A stretch of 64,000 bases of DNA from Cordia subcordata (GCA_028554755.1 JAPTOF010000016.1:9275001-9339000), one strand, 5' to 3'. Numbered from the stretch's first letter, positions 49,701-61,862 are shown. Translations and numbers: made by a program. The notes: a model not told the origin generated them from the sequence alone.

Positions 49701-49788
49701 TAGTACGAGAGATGATAGGGAACTGGTTAGAGGAGAAAACCTGATCCTCAATGGCAGATCTGATGGTTTTCACAAGACAAACATTTAG
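34772..49788 (+). CDS. UBP18/19-like: Ubiquitin carboxyl-terminal hydrolase, UBP18/UBP19-like (MYND zinc finger), 11 exons
   Basis: A cysteine protease that removes ubiquitin from proteins. Exons inferred from motifs and GT-AG sites: 34772-35073, 36231-36414, 36500-36588, 36693-36778, 36880-37042, 37152-37275, 37631-37788, 38381-38465, 44876-45088, 47030-47091 and 48681-49788. They total 2574 nt in frame, predicting 857 aa. Domains: N-terminal membrane segment (about 11-27); poly-Ser 46-60; MYND finger, Cys 81/84/92/95/101/105, His 114, Cys 118, split by intron 1; USP Cys box NCGNSCFAN (Cys193) spanning exons 3-4; finger Cys pairs 319/322 and 367/370; His box GHYICYVK (His449) and YRVDD (Asp465/466); then a Ser/Glu-rich tail (490-857) without a known domain. 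The catalytic residues are all present. The N-terminal wording (LDLNWFLQF-like, KNTASKYF) is that of Arabidopsis UBP18/19 as I recall them. Intron 8 (6410 bp) holds a copia element. Confidence 0.92.
34907..34951 (+). repeat. TCT microsatellite encoding 15 serines in exon 1
   Basis: An almost pure TCT run codes for Ser46-Ser60 between the membrane segment and the MYND finger. Slippage here would change length in steps of one serine without a frameshift. Confidence 0.9.
35779..36003. mobile_element. MITE-like inverted repeat in UBP intron 1
   Basis: Left end CCCTTTTGGATTG and right end CAATCCAAACAGG are inverted copies with one or two mismatches. The interior is made of AAAAAGC/GCTTTTT words. 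Flanks CCTATGGA and CTTATATA agree at five of eight positions, so the duplication is weak. It resembles widespread plant hAT MITEs that start with (C)CTGTTTGGATTG. Confidence 0.5.
39305..39480 (-). repeat. 3' LTR of the intronic copia element (176 bp)
   Basis: Short LTR beginning TGATAAGGAT on the minus strand. It differs from the other LTR by scattered substitutions and lacks a ~22-bp partial duplication present there. Confidence 0.9.
39481..43950 (-). pseudogene. Broken gag-pol of the intronic copia element
   Basis: In copia order on the minus strand: gag (about 43950-43270, with [20 protein letters not shown] in broken frame); zinc knuckle [14 protein letters not shown] and protease [12 protein letters not shown] (42580-43263); integrase (41137-42540, with [11 protein letters not shown] and [11 protein letters not shown]); RT (40300-41094, with [20 protein letters not shown]); and RNase H (39478-39888, with [13 protein letters not shown]). 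The RT catalytic box reads YVND instead of YVDD. Stops and frameshifts separate the blocks. The long Ser/Pro/His-rich linker at 41137-41480 lies between integrase and RT. Confidence 0.88.
44106..44303 (-). repeat. 5' LTR of the intronic copia element (198 bp)
   Basis: As the 3' LTR but longer by one partial repeat of the ACCACTAACTAAC motif. Contains TCTATTTATAGAGA, itself an inverted repeat with a TATA-like core, in both copies. Confidence 0.9.
45650..46273. mobile_element. MITE-like element in UBP intron 9
   Basis: Left end GGCTCTTTTTGTTTGCCGG and right end ACAAACAAACGGAGCC are inverted copies. The inner arms also mirror each other (GGAAAATGTTTTCC words near 45690 and 46205-46235). A very AT-rich core of TTTTATTTTA words fills 45840-46100. 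No clear 8-bp duplication is visible. It probably belongs to a hAT-derived family. Confidence 0.55.
48344..48369. repeat. T26 homopolymer in UBP intron 10
   Basis: Run of 26 T, length likely unstable between copies or assemblies. Confidence 0.8.
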
Positions 49789-50562
49789 AAAAGAGCTCCA
49801 AGTGACCGCTAAAGGTATCTTTGATGTAATGAGGACATATTTCTTTTGTCAGTTCTATATGAAGATCTTAGTTTGTATTTACAACAGTTGGAAGCTCTGG
49901 AAAACAGCTAATTATTTCCAAGTGAGTCAGCACTGATGTTGTTAGCCAGAATTCTTTGCAGTTGTATCCTCAGAATTAGACTGTAAACCGGGACAGATGC
50001 TATTAAGAATAACAGCAGATGGTTGAACTTTACTTATTTAGCTGAAGTTAAGCGGGATCTTTGTGTTTTGCAGACTTTGGATATGCGGATAGGTGGAAGT
50101 TAGAAAAAACAATCATCATTATTTACATTGCTTGCTTACGCTATTAAGTGATTCCATCACCAGAAATGCGGTGTTTGGGATTTTTCTTTCTTTTTTTTTT
50201 TTTAAGTTTAGATCTGGGATTTCAATATTTAAAGAAATCTTGGATGCTCTTGTACCTCTTAGCTGAAACGTTTCTCTTAAAGCTGTGCATATTGCAGGGG
50301 AAGTTAGAAAGTTGAATTGTAATCACATTAGGCTTCCAATTCTCCATTGCTAAAGCAGTCCTTTTGCAGATTGCAGATACTTTTGTTTGGCATTCTCCAT
50401 TGCTAAATCTTTGTAATTCAGCAAGCATTCCTACTTTACCATTCCCAGGGTGTGAGTTAGATGCAGATCAAAGCACTGTAATTGTTTGTTAACAGAAAAT
50501 GGCAGACCGTGAAGTTACGCTTTTTTAGTGAGCCGTCTTTTTTACAAATGCGTTGAGTTTCT
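49789..50562 (+). other. 3' UTR and downstream flank of the UBP gene
   Basis: No further coding block. I did not see a canonical AATAAA, and weaker variants are too common to choose between, so the transcript end is not set. A T-tract lies near 50189-50203. Confidence 0.45.
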
Positions 50563-50908
50563 TTGGAATTGGAGAGAACGAGTTAAATGTCATATTATAT
50601 TAAAAAAAATTAAAATGTCATATTTTTAAACTAACGAGTTGAGTGTCACAAATGTGAACTTCGGGTTTTCAAAATCCAAACTTATTAAAATATTTTTTTA
50701 AATCAAAAAGGACAAGTTAAAGTTTTAAAAACTCGAAATTGCTAAAAATCTGTCACGTAGCTTTCAGACCTACTTAATTGGTGCTTCAAGTTCGAATCTT
50801 CAAAATTTGAACTTAAATTTGTGACATTTAACTTATTAATTTTAAAAACATGACATTTCAATTATTTTTTTTAAATTAAGATATTTAACTTATTTTCCCT
50901 TGGAATTG
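50563..50908. mobile_element. Mutator-type MITE (50572-50899) with 9-bp target duplication
   Basis: TTGGAATTG occurs at 50563-50571 and again at 50900-50908. Between them the two halves are imperfect inverted copies for well over 100 bp each: GAGTTAAATGTCATATTATA... on the left answers AAGTTAAATATCTTAAT... read backwards from the right, and the inner word GAGTGTCACAAATGTGAAC also has its mirror. Long terminal inverted repeats plus a 9-bp duplication are the mark of Mutator-like elements. No transposase. Confidence 0.82.
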
Positions 50909-52992
50909 TTTCGGAAAGAAAAGATTTAAGGGTTCGTCAATCTGGTAAGAGAGACTGAAGTGCACTGTTCATTATAGTGGTAAGATATTATTATTATTAT
51001 TATTATTTTTAACTAAGGCAAGGATTCAAATTTCAGTAAATGTCTTTGATGTGATACGCAACTACCCCATACCTTAATGAACTACCATATTCTCCCTCAT
51101 TTGGTGGGGGAGTTTTCAAACCAGTACTACTCGAGCGTTTCAAAACATAAATGGTGGGGCCCCTTTTTTTTTTTTTTTTGGCTTGGGTGGTAGCAGCTTT
51201 AAGTTTTTTCTTCTTCTTCTTCTCCTCCTCTAAGGCTCTCTTTCCCCCTCTTGTTATGCCAAGCATTTGTCTATACCTCTTGTCTCCACTCAAAATTTTC
51301 AATTTAAGGCACTGATCGACAATAGTATTTCAAGTAATATTTAGTGTTTTGACCAAGTCAAAATACTATCTCATCTAATTTTTGTTATTCGGTAAATTAG
51401 TGTCTTAGGTAATGTTTTTAGTTAAAATAATTTTTGAAATGGTATTTCTGAAATGTTAATATTTTTTACATTTCAAGTAGTGATTAATGTTTCATCTTTC
51501 ATTTGGCAAATTTACCCTTTCTTCAATATTTTTTAGCAATTCTACCTACAATGCAATCTTTTTCTATATTATCACATTTTCTTTCACAAATATAAATCTA
51601 AAATAACATAAAAATCAATTTTAAATTTTATCTGTATCAAAATAGACTAAAAAAGTGTAAGTCATATTCGTCCATTTATTATTTTTCTTGACAAAATAAA
51701 TTTTCAATCAATTTAAAAGTATTTCTCTAATAATAAATATTTTTATAATACTAATAAAATTAATTTATCAAAAGTAATTTTATTATACTTTAAAAATATT
51801 ATAAGAAACTTATATTTAATTATAAAATAAATTGTCTTATTTCAATAATAGTAATAATAATTATATTTATTATAGCATAATAACGTAATGTCAATATCTT
51901 TTTATGTCATTTTGCATTCATAAGCTAATCTAACAGCTAATTTTATCGAACACATTTTATTCAATTAGCTAACCAAATTAATATCCGCTAACAACTAAAA
52001 TACATCAGCTATCAGCTACTCAAACCACGATCTGCTACTTAAACAACTATCAGTTACTTTAACAACTAGTTTTTTGAACAGACCTAAATATTTATCTTTT
52101 TTTAGAAAAATACTATATTATTACGAGAAGTTTTTAAATGCGAAGAAGCGAGTTGTGGTACATACTATAGTGGGAGTAGGAGCATTGGAAAAAACAAAAA
52201 TTAAAATCTACTTTAATTCCTATCTTATTTATACACACCCGTCCAGTACACTCATATGTTAGATTCATACACATCCAGCAATAAAACATTACCTTAGAGG
52301 TGGAATCTATACTGGACGAAATTTGAAGAAAATCCATTTTGGTGGAAAGTGTAATAGCGCCATTTCAGAGGTTTTTGGGATGTCTTCAACACACTAGCCT
52401 TTTGAAATACCAATCAATAAAGTGATGAGTACCAAAAATAAACACCAATAATAAAGTTCATTTGATGAATATATGCAATATAAGGTGAACGCCAAATTAT
52501 AAAGGAGTGAATACCTTTAGCAACTTGGTAAACATATAGATTTAAAGTATTGACATAAAACTTCCAATTGTAAAGGGATGAGAAACTAAAAATTCATTGA
52601 TGTAATTAAATGAAATATCAAAACTTTTTTGTAGCGTGATGCAGGGCAAAAGTTGCATGGAGCAATGTTTGTTTGCCTATTCACCTCATTGACACATCTC
52701 CTACACATTCCAACTTCATGCTTAACATGGTTGTCATAGATTCTATTAATTTGGAAGCTTTCTGATAATGGTGCATTCTTATTCAAACACAATTGGATCA
52801 TATTAGGTGGAAAGGACACAAAGTTGATTCGTTTAATATTATTTGGTTCAAAGGACACATTCCAAAGCACAGTTTTATATTATGGTTGGGATGTCTTGAC
52901 CAGTTAAGTACCAAATTCAGATTGCTTAGCTGAGGCAATATCTCTAACCCCATGTGTTCTTTATTCAATTTAGGATGTGAGACAAGAGAGCA
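50909..52992. other. AT-rich intergenic DNA
   Basis: No supported gene. A (TTA)n run lies at about 50986-51007 and a T-tract at 51165-51179. A word cluster of CAACTA/CAGCTA type at 51950-52080, ending TTTTTTGAACAGACCTA, looks like one end of a MITE, but its partner end was not found. Confidence 0.4.
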
Positions 52993-53374
52993 TGTTAGGA
53001 ATTGGGGGGTTAAAATGAAGTTAAACAAGAGAGAAAGAGAAAGATAATGATGGACACACAATATTTAATATGGTTCAGTCTTTTGCTTACATCTATTGGC
53101 AGACAAGAAATTTTCATTATAAACAAAGTGAAAACATCATGAAGAGAGGGCTTGGGCTTGAAAGACCTTGTCTCTGAAGCTGTTCTCTCTCAAGGTCTCA
53201 CTCTCTCGGGCTCTATCTTATTGTCTCACGTCTAATACAATAGGCTAGGCAACTATTTATAAAACATAAGAAGAGACAAATTCCTATAAAAACAGGATTC
53301 CTAACTTGACCAGAACTAGGATTTCTAAGGCCTATACCCCTAAAGCCTATTTAAAATATGGGTTACACCCTACA
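52993..53374 (-). repeat. Lone copia-type LTR
   Basis: Starts TGTTAGGAATT and ends ACCCTACA (expected CCTAACA). It contains the stretch ATTTAATATGGTTCAGTC with ACATCTATTGGCAGA that I associate with a common plant copia LTR. To its right follows AATCTCTACCTTG, which on the minus strand is a polypurine-like CAAGGTAGAGATT. It is therefore read as the 3' LTR of a minus-strand element whose body is lost or decayed. Confidence 0.5.
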
Positions 53375-54117
53375 AATCTCTACCTTGAACCATATGCGCT
53401 CCTCATTAGCAAATTTGAACTTCTCTTGCTCTAACTTCTATCGCCCTATGAAAAGCCCACTATATGCCCTCCATTGCCAATAACTCCCAAATCTCTAGCC
53501 ACCCTGCTAGAACTTGTCCTAGCGATATCTTCTAGGTCTCCCCATCGAACTAACATTTGCAATGTCCCACAACAATCTAAGGAATTTCTTTGAGCTTGCC
53601 CATAACATCCTTAATATCCACTATCACTCCACTTGATCCTCAAATCCATAAATGTGAAGAATGCTTCTTTTCACCCGCAGTACTAACTGACTAAATCTCA
53701 CCAGGACTAAGACCATTAACCTATCATTGGAGCCTTAGCTATGCACACTTGTCCCTGCAAGACACCACATCAACCATCAACCCAAATCCCAAACATCCTT
53801 CAGATCATCTTCTCACCGTTTTGCGCCACTTGGTATTACCATTCCTGAGACATACCTAGGTTTCAACTTGTTGAGTCAACTTGATTTAACAACATTAGGC
53901 CATCTTCTCAAACGCGCTCTAAGCTTCTCCTACAAGCTCTACCTGTTTTACGGCACTGTAGTTCAAATTAGATTCAAGATATAATTCACCTTGTACCTTT
54001 CTCTACCGAGTCACCCAAACTGACTTACTGCTACTGCAGGAAACTCCTGAGCTTTGGAACCATCTCCACCAGTTCCCTTATTCTACGATCTACACTAGCT
54101 ACCGCATCTTAACCCCT
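53375..54117 (-). other. Probable 3' internal remnant next to the lone LTR
   Basis: No ORF. Pyrimidine-rich plus strand, consistent with the region next to a minus-strand polypurine tract. The boundary with the plus-strand RT relic at 54118 is abrupt. Confidence 0.35.
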
Positions 54118-54900
54118 TCGTGGTCAAATACATATTGGTGTATATTGGTAATCTATTGGATACAGGCAATACAATTGCATTAACAAAATATGTTATCAAT
54201 GCCTTATCAACCAAATTCTCCCTCAAAGATTTAGGCTCTCTAAATTATTTTTTGGAGGTTGAAGTACTTCCCAATTCAGAACACAAATATATTTATGACC
54301 TTCTTAAATTCTTCAATATGATCGATGTTAAGCCATCTCAAACACTAACAAGTATTACTACAAATGCCCATGATGATAGTCTGCAAATGGGCAATGCTTC
54401 ATGATATAGACAAGTAACTGGAGCCTTTCAAATTTTTCCATAACTCAGCCAGATGTGGTGCATGCAGTCAGCAAATTGGCCTAGTACATGTATAATCCGC
54501 GACAGTGTCATTGGATAGCAGCAAAGAGAATGCTAAGGTATTTAAAACATACAATCAGTTTTTGTTCTCTTTATTCTCCGATCATTTGATCTAAATCAAG
54601 CTACCTTTTTTATGTCAATTGGGTGGGTGATTGGGATAATTTTACATCAACAACGGCATACATAATATTTCTTAGAACAACATAGTATTCTAAAAGCAGA
54701 AAATTGTGGCATGTTCTTTCATTAAAATTTGAGTATAGACAGTTGTTGCAGCAACTACAGTCGAATTGAGTTGGTTAACTAATTTATTAGAGTTGCTCAA
54801 CTAAGACTACCTATTTTGTGTAAAAACTCCTTGTGTTAACTTCCACTTCCTCTTTATAAATATGGATTGAACTCTTTACTATATCGCTTTTTCACTTTTT
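54118..54900 (+). pseudogene. Relic of a copia reverse transcriptase-RNase H
   Basis: A 94-codon frame (54120-54401) reads through the RT catalytic strand in degraded form (LVYIGNLLDTGN where LVYVDDILLTGN is usual), then LSTKFSLKDLGSLNYFLEVE. Later frames continue with QPDVVHAVSKLA, CHWIAAKRMLRYL and GDWDNF-like RNase H text to about 54780. Stops and small deletions are frequent and the catalytic Asp-Asp pair is gone. Orientation is opposite to both neighbouring copia remnants. Confidence 0.75.
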
Positions 54901-54992
54901 GTATTTACTGATATTATGCCTTGAATATCCATATTGTGTGAAAACTCCTTGTATAAAGTGTTGTACATGTATCAATACAATTAAGTGTCTCT

Positions 54993-55431
54993 TGTAAGCG
55001 CAATATAAGGATTGAATACATGAATTTATAGTAATAAATTTAAAGACATAATTGATAGCGACAACGCATACCTATTTGAGCCATTATTGTTGATTATTCA
55101 AAGACATAATGTTGAAGAAAAATATTAACCAATTTAGGTTAGGATCTTTCTCTCCCTGCTCTACTCAAGAGTAGCAGATGTCTATGGGGAACAAACTGTT
55201 AGGGTAAGAGTAGGATAGGGGACCTAGCCCTATTTATAATAAATTTTGATAATCCTACCCATAAAAGAATTTATTAGAATATATGGGCCTACGCACAAAA
55301 GAATCATATAGATCTACAAGTGGGCTAAAACCAATATGATCACAAAGCCAACTTGTGAACCAGATATTTAGCCTATTTTATAAAACCAAAATAATTAAGG
55401 GTAACCTATTTTAAAGAGAAATTTTCCAACA
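54993..55431 (-). repeat. 3' LTR of the old copia element (439 bp)
   Basis: TGTAAGCG...TTCCAACA on the plus strand. It has one copy of the block around CTCAAGAGTAGCAGATGTC. Confidence 0.8.
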
Positions 55432-58400
55432 GTCTCTCACTTGGACAACGTTAATTGTATTATTTATTTTCAAAAATTTTAAGAAAAGTAATTATTAGGC
55501 TAAATAGGAAACATAATGTGGACTCAATTTTAAAAATTCTAATTCACAGGATTACACCTCGAGTGCACATCTGGACCAACAAGATTGTCAAATATCGAAT
55601 CATAGCAATCATAGTCTTCCATATTACAAGACTTTCCATAGTCACAAATGTCATCCAACCTTATCTTCATGGACTAAACATATGGTAGCGTAGCAAGAAA
55701 CTAGCACCAATATGTGATCAAAATTTTCTATTTCTTTGTCAGTCCTCCACATGATTTCTCCAATATCGGTATTCAAAGCAAGAGAAATCTATTATTCTTA
55801 TCCTCACAAAATAGCGTTCAACATGCTAGAGGAAAGAACGCATATCCTTACAAAACGGCATTAAATAGGCCAAAGGAAAGATTATTCTTAACCTCACAAA
55901 ACAGCGATCAACATGCCAGAGGTAAGAATACATATCTCCAACCAAAATGTGTCCTTATGGAGATATTAAAATGGACACCAAACATAAGATCATCAACAAA
56001 ACATGAATATGAGTAATTACGATATACAATTATGTTGTAAACTATAAAACAACATGTTATTGTATGAATGCACTAATGTGTAAAACAATACATAAAATAA
56101 TGGGAACATCCAATAGTATATGATGATATAAAACTCCTACTAGATAATAGCATCAAAAGATTGTAAAATACTCATATTCCTAACATGTTTCACAAAAATC
56201 ATAAGTCAAAGACCCTTGGACAAGGAGTCAACTAACACGTCATCAATAGCAATTCGTTCTATATGAATGCCACCACTTTTGACAAAATCTTTGACTACCA
56301 AGCACTTGATATCTATATGCTTGCAAGCTTAAATATTCTTATTATTCTTTGAGAATAGAACAACAACTCTATTATTACAATAGATCTTAATAGATCTAGT
56401 AACAGAATTCATAATTCTCAAAACTAGATATCATGTTCTTAAACCACATAATATGAGATGAGGCTTCATAACAAGCCGCAAATTCACATAGTTGAAGAGG
56501 CATTAAGTTGTTAGTTTGCACTCTTTCAAGACACAGTCCCTCCGGCTAACACAAAGATATACCCAAAAGTAGATTTTCAATCATCTAAGCATCCAATATA
56601 ATCAGAGTTAGAATATCCAACCAACTCTAGATAATTTACTTTATAGTAAACAAGCATATAATTTTTGGTCTTTTTTACGTATTTCATTACCTTTTCAGTA
56701 ATAACATAATACTCCCTTCCAGGATTTATTATCAACCAAAAACTTTTACCTCAAAAGTGATATCAAGTGCAGTGCATACTAGATCATGCAACAGGCTCTC
56801 AACAACACTAGCACAAGGTCTATCTTTCATAGAATCCCTCTCTATATCATTTTGACGATATTGCTTCAATTAGAGTTGATCACTTTTTACAACAAATGCA
56901 TACAAGACTTACAATCCTTCACATCAAAAAGTTCTAAAAACTCAATCATTGTAAGCCTTTCGCAAAAGATTCAAAAATTCCAAGAGACATATTTTAATAA
57001 AACTTAGTACCAAGAAAAAAAGAAAGTCTCCTTAAGATCTTTTGCCTTAAATAAATATTTTTTAGTCTCATAGAGCATACCTAAGTCATACATAACTAGC
57101 GGAATATCATCAACATGCAATATTCAGAAGATAAATTTACTCCCACTAATCTTGAGGAATATACCTAGATCTACTCTATTTTCCTCAAAATAATAAAATG
57201 TTACCATTTCATCAAACTTCAAATATTCATTACCTTGAGGCTTGATTCAAAACAATAAATAGTTTTTCTGAGTCTACAAACCATGTTTTCCTTACCAGTA
57301 ATAATAAACCCTCAGGCTATTTCATGTAGACTTATAGATATACATCACTATTGAGGAAAACTGTTTTCACATCCATTTGATACAGGAGCCATTAATAGCT
57401 TAAGGAATATTTTATAGAAACATGTGAAAAAGATTTCATTATAATCTATATCTTCTCTTTGAGTAAAGCCTTTAATAATTAATCTCGTCTTTGGCCTTTC
57501 AATCTTCTCTAGGGGATCTCTCTTGGTCTTGGAGACCCATTTGCAACTAATAAGATTATGGCCCTTAAAAAGATCAATAAGTTCCCAAATTTATTTTCAT
57601 CATAGGTTGCATCTTATCTCTCATAGCACCAAAGTAAATGAGATAATCATTATAGATGGAAGGTCTTCTTTCTCTAATGGACCTTTTTAAATGTTGTTTA
57701 TAATTAGTCTTATGAGATTGTGAGCTCTCAACATGTAAATTCTCATTAGCTGTAACATGATCATCTATTGTAGGGTACCCACTAATATCTCATCTCTCAA
57801 TGTGAGCAGAATACTAGCTTGGCTACTTATTTGTAGTGGAAATGAGAATTTCTCTATCATTATCCTCAATAGTAGGTTGAGGACTTACAACATTACCAAC
57901 TCTCAATTCTAAAAATTTGGACATTTGAGATTTGACAATCCTAAAAACACATGTAGGAGAGTAAAACCAATATCATTTAAAATGAGCTAAATACCCAATT
58001 AAACAATGAATAGTCTTAAGGTTGGTGGTTTTCTCGTTTGAAGATCCTTACCTAAGTAGGACAACCCCAACTCGAAAATTGGTCAAACTAGGTTTTTATC
58101 TAACCAAAATTCAAAAAATGAGCCTTAAGGACAAACTTGTTGGGAACATGGTTAAATATAACAAGTTATTTTAATGGCTTCATCGCGAAGGTGCTCTAGT
58201 AGGTCAGTAAAACTCATCATGCTGCTTATTATATCCTTAAAAGTGCATTTTTACCTTTCGATCACACTATTTTACTCAGGGATACTAGGCATAGTATACT
58301 GGGCAATAATCCCACAATTCTATAAGTACTTGGTGAACGACCCTATATGCCGTCCAGAGACCTATGTCTACCATAATATTCATCTCTTCTGTCAAATCCA

Positions 58401-59300
58401 ACAATTTTGATAACCTTCCCAAGTTATTTTTCTACCTCTGTCTTAAAATTTTTTAAATTTGTCAAAAGCTTTAGATTTCTCTTTAATTAGATAAAGGTAT
58501 CTATAATGAGAAAAGTCATCAATGAATGTAACAAAATATTTATTACCACACAATGTAACAGAGTAAGGTCCAGTAGTATCTATGTTTATCACTTCTAAAA
58601 GGCAAAAGTATGGGTAGTATATTTCTTTTAACTTTAGTGCGTTTACTCCTTCTGCACCCGATACAAGTTTCAAGCTCATCAAAAATTCAAAGAAGGTAAA
58701 ATATCAATGTTAATGAGTCTTTCAACTCTTTCCCTAGAAATATGACCTAACATTTTTTGCCATAGCAAAGAAGAAGGTTCTTTAGTTAAACTACTTTTAG
58801 AAGCAAAATTTTCTGTATGAAAAGAGTCACGAGAACTTCCTGGGAATAAACACAATTAGTATAAATCATTTGATAAAACACATTCACCAACAATTTTGGA
58901 ATTGAAAAACAATTGTATTTGGTCATTTCTAAAGCTAAAATCATAACTAATCTTGTCTAAAACAAAAGTAGAAATCAAGTTCCGTCTAAAACACGACATT
59001 TAGAAAACATTTTCTAAAACAAGTTCAAAACTAGTTTTTAAATACAGACTGACAGTCCCAATCTGAGACTCTAATCAAAATTGAATTGGTGCAATAAACT
59101 CTTTTATGACATTTTTTTACAAAAGTAAGAGTTTTTATCGAACTTAGTGATAGCAAATTTGGGACCTCTTACATTGCGATTTCAATCTTGATTTGACCTT
59201 TATCACCTTTTTTAAAACCATGACCTCTCTTAGGAACATAACTCTTAGAATTCGAGGTACTAATGTTATAAGAATAGGGCTTAAAATTAGAAACAAACTA
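55432..59300 (-). pseudogene. Decayed gag-pol of the old copia element
   Basis: Fragments only: integrase core at 58443-58682 (FVTFIDDFSHYRYLYLIKEK); RT at about 57240-57560 (broken text around VSIK and QMDVKTVFLN, then LNQAS); the RT catalytic strand near 57105 as HVDDIP; and gag-like lysine-rich text near 59200. Stops occur every few dozen codons. Plus-strand frames here are shadows. Confidence 0.7.
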
Positions 59301-60764
59301 TACAACCTTTGGGTTTCTATCCTTGATTTGTTTTCCTCAACAACGTAATAGGTAATCTTAGTTATCGATAGTCCAAGATTCCTTAGTATTTCTCCACTAT
59401 AGCTATTAAGAGTTCTTTCATTTTTTTAGTTTAAGATAAACCATTCACTAAATATTCAGTTATGATCCTCTTACATAGTCGTTAAGGCAAGACAGTTAGA
59501 TCTCTCCTATTGCCGATTATATTCCCCTTTCTTTATTACTATTTTTATCAACCAAAGTGGCACGTGTATCAAAATGTAATACCAAGTCAGTATCGACTAT
59601 ACTTAGATAAAACCTAATATTTGCTTTTATTTCATAATGATTTTATTTATTCAAGACATCAAAATAATGATTGTTTAAAGCAAAGAAAACAATCTAGGAA
59701 AAGAATGCAATATCAATAAACATTATGCATATATGCTATATTACAAAAGTAAGTATTATAAACAAAGGTCCAAGCACACCGTTGTTATATACACCTTTGG
59801 GCAAATAATTCAACATGTAAATAGGCACTCTTCTAACATAAAGTAATAAATATAAGATCACTCTACTGAAAGAAAAGTCAACCACCTTTGGGCAATTGAG
59901 CTCTCTAACAGCATTTTAATCTTAGTCCATACTTTATATTTATGCTAGGCTAAAGCCATATAATGATGTCCTTTGGGAGAATATTATGCACTTTACCATG
60001 GTAGTTTTCCAAACAAAATAAGAAAAGTCATAAATTTGATTGAGCAAGTCACCCTGGTGAATTTGCCAACTTAAATATATGCTGTCAACTCATTAGGAAA
60101 AATTAGTGTTTAATTTAACCACAAATTGCTATGTATGCGATTGACCACACAATATGAAACACTTCAATATGACATCTTTCAGTGATCAATTTAAAATTGC
60201 ATTCTTCAACAAATTTCATGAGCACATATGAATAATCTAGCAATAGGAGATATATAATATTTCAAATTGATAAGGAAAGCAAATACTTTTGTTAAATTTA
60301 AAGGACCAATAAAATAAAGCTTAATTTATAAATCATAAATAGAAATTCCCATGGAAAGAAATATAAAAATTTAATATTTAGTTAAATTTAATTGCATGAT
60401 AACAATGTGAGACCATAATTATTAAATAGTAAGTCAATACCATAATTATTAAAGGAAAAAAAACTCCATGACCGCAAACAAAATTGTGAAACTTCGTTTA
60501 AAAATTAATTCATTGCCTAATCAAGATGTGGCCACCAAATCTATCTCCAAAAATTAATATCCCATAGGGTTACTATATGAGTACATGATTACATGACCTT
60601 TATAGTAACTGCATGTTTAGACATTAAAAACCAATAAACCAAATATCAACATAATAATTATTTTTATTATTCGTATCACATCTTTTCGAAAAGAATTTTT
60701 GTTATATTTTATTTAAATATGTCATCATGATTCTGCCTAACTATATTGCAAATCAAAAGCAAAT
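59301..60764 (-). other. Internal copia DNA without readable coding
   Basis: This should be gag and leader by position, but I cannot read a motif. Very AT-rich. Confidence 0.4.
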
Positions 60765-60880
60765 AGAACTCCCATTGGATTCGGTGGTAAAGGCTTTAGC
60801 ATTAAAGTCCTTAACTAATTACAACTCCAGAGTTCAAACCCATTTCGACTCATGCCTTTTATCTCTTCTTTTTTTTGTTA
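60765..60880 (+). mobile_element. SINE-like element with tRNA-type promoter boxes
   Basis: An A-box-like GGATTCGGTGG (60777-60787) and a B-box-like GAGTTCAAACCC (60830-60841) lie 42 bp apart, the spacing of RNA polymerase III internal promoters. A T-rich tail (CTTCTTTTTTTTG, about 60866-60878) follows, as in plant SINEs. No tRNA cloverleaf could be folded by eye, so it is not a tRNA gene. Ends are approximate. Confidence 0.55.
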
Positions 60881-61548
60881 ATAATTATTAATGCTCAACA
60901 AAATCCATATCTAGGACTAAAGCTTCATTGACCAAACCCTCTATATCTGCCACATTTTTTCCCTTTTTCTTAATTACATGACAAATATACAGCAAAAGAG
61001 GAAAAAAAAAAAAAAGAAAAACAATCAAATGAACTTTTTATATTGTGGAGCACCAAATTACCAATACAAGATGAAATGAGAAAGATAAGTGAACGTGGCT
61101 ATACTTTTCACAAAATAATATTTTTTTGAGAACCATAAATAGACAATGATTCTAATTGTGGTCAATAGCAGAAGTAGAGAAAGCAATCAGTTATAGATCT
61201 TACAAACTCCAAGCACTAAAAGACAAGATAAATGTATTTATGGAGAATTTAATTAATAATGATCTTTCCGTTAGGACAAGGGCAACATTAATTTAAAAAA
61301 AAAAACAAGTTCTGCCATGAATTAAAGATATCTAACGTCTCCATTCTGTCACATTCTTTACTTTTTTTCCTTTTTTTATATCAATTTTCAATTACTTAAA
61401 AAAAGAGCATAATTAATACATATATCTACATGCTAAAAACGATTAACAAATATATGCATGAAATATAAGCATAACATGGTCAGAAGTTATCTAAAGTTAA
61501 ACCAAGATGGCAAAGAACATCAAGAAGCCAACACGAAATCAGCTTTTG

Positions 61549-61549
<1 letters not shown>

Positions 61550-61585
<36 letters not shown>
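61550..61585. repeat. (AT)n microsatellite
   Basis: About 17 uninterrupted TA units in the leader region of the old copia element. Confidence 0.9.
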
Positions 61586-61587
<2 letters not shown>

Positions 61588-61848
61588 ATTTAGATGGCTA
61601 GTTTTCTTGATGTGAGCAACAATTAGCTTTCTCTGAATAATTCAAAGGAAAAACTCAAAAATTAAAACAGATCACAAAATAAATCAAGAACGAGCAAGGA
61701 GAGTTCTACAAAAGCACTCAATCAATTTTATGAAATAAAATTTAATAATCACATAAAACAATCATCAACAACTTTTGTAGTTTATATGCTCAAATAAGTA
61801 TTTTTTATTTTTTTTATAGATAAATACATGTAAATCCATGTATAATAG

Positions 61849-61860
61849 GCTCTGATACCA
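61849..61860 (-). promoter_or_regulatory. Primer-binding site, initiator tRNA-Met type
   Basis: Minus strand TGGTATCAGAGC, two bases from the right LTR. Confidence 0.85.
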
Positions 61861-61862
61861 CA

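Noticed and set aside
51033..51302. Minus-strand Lys-rich frame of 89 codons
   Set aside because: Driven by T and TTC runs; no domain, no neighbouring exon.
60777..60841. A tRNA gene
   Set aside because: A- and B-box words are present, but I could not fold an acceptor stem or anticodon arm, and a T-rich tail follows. A SINE head fits better.
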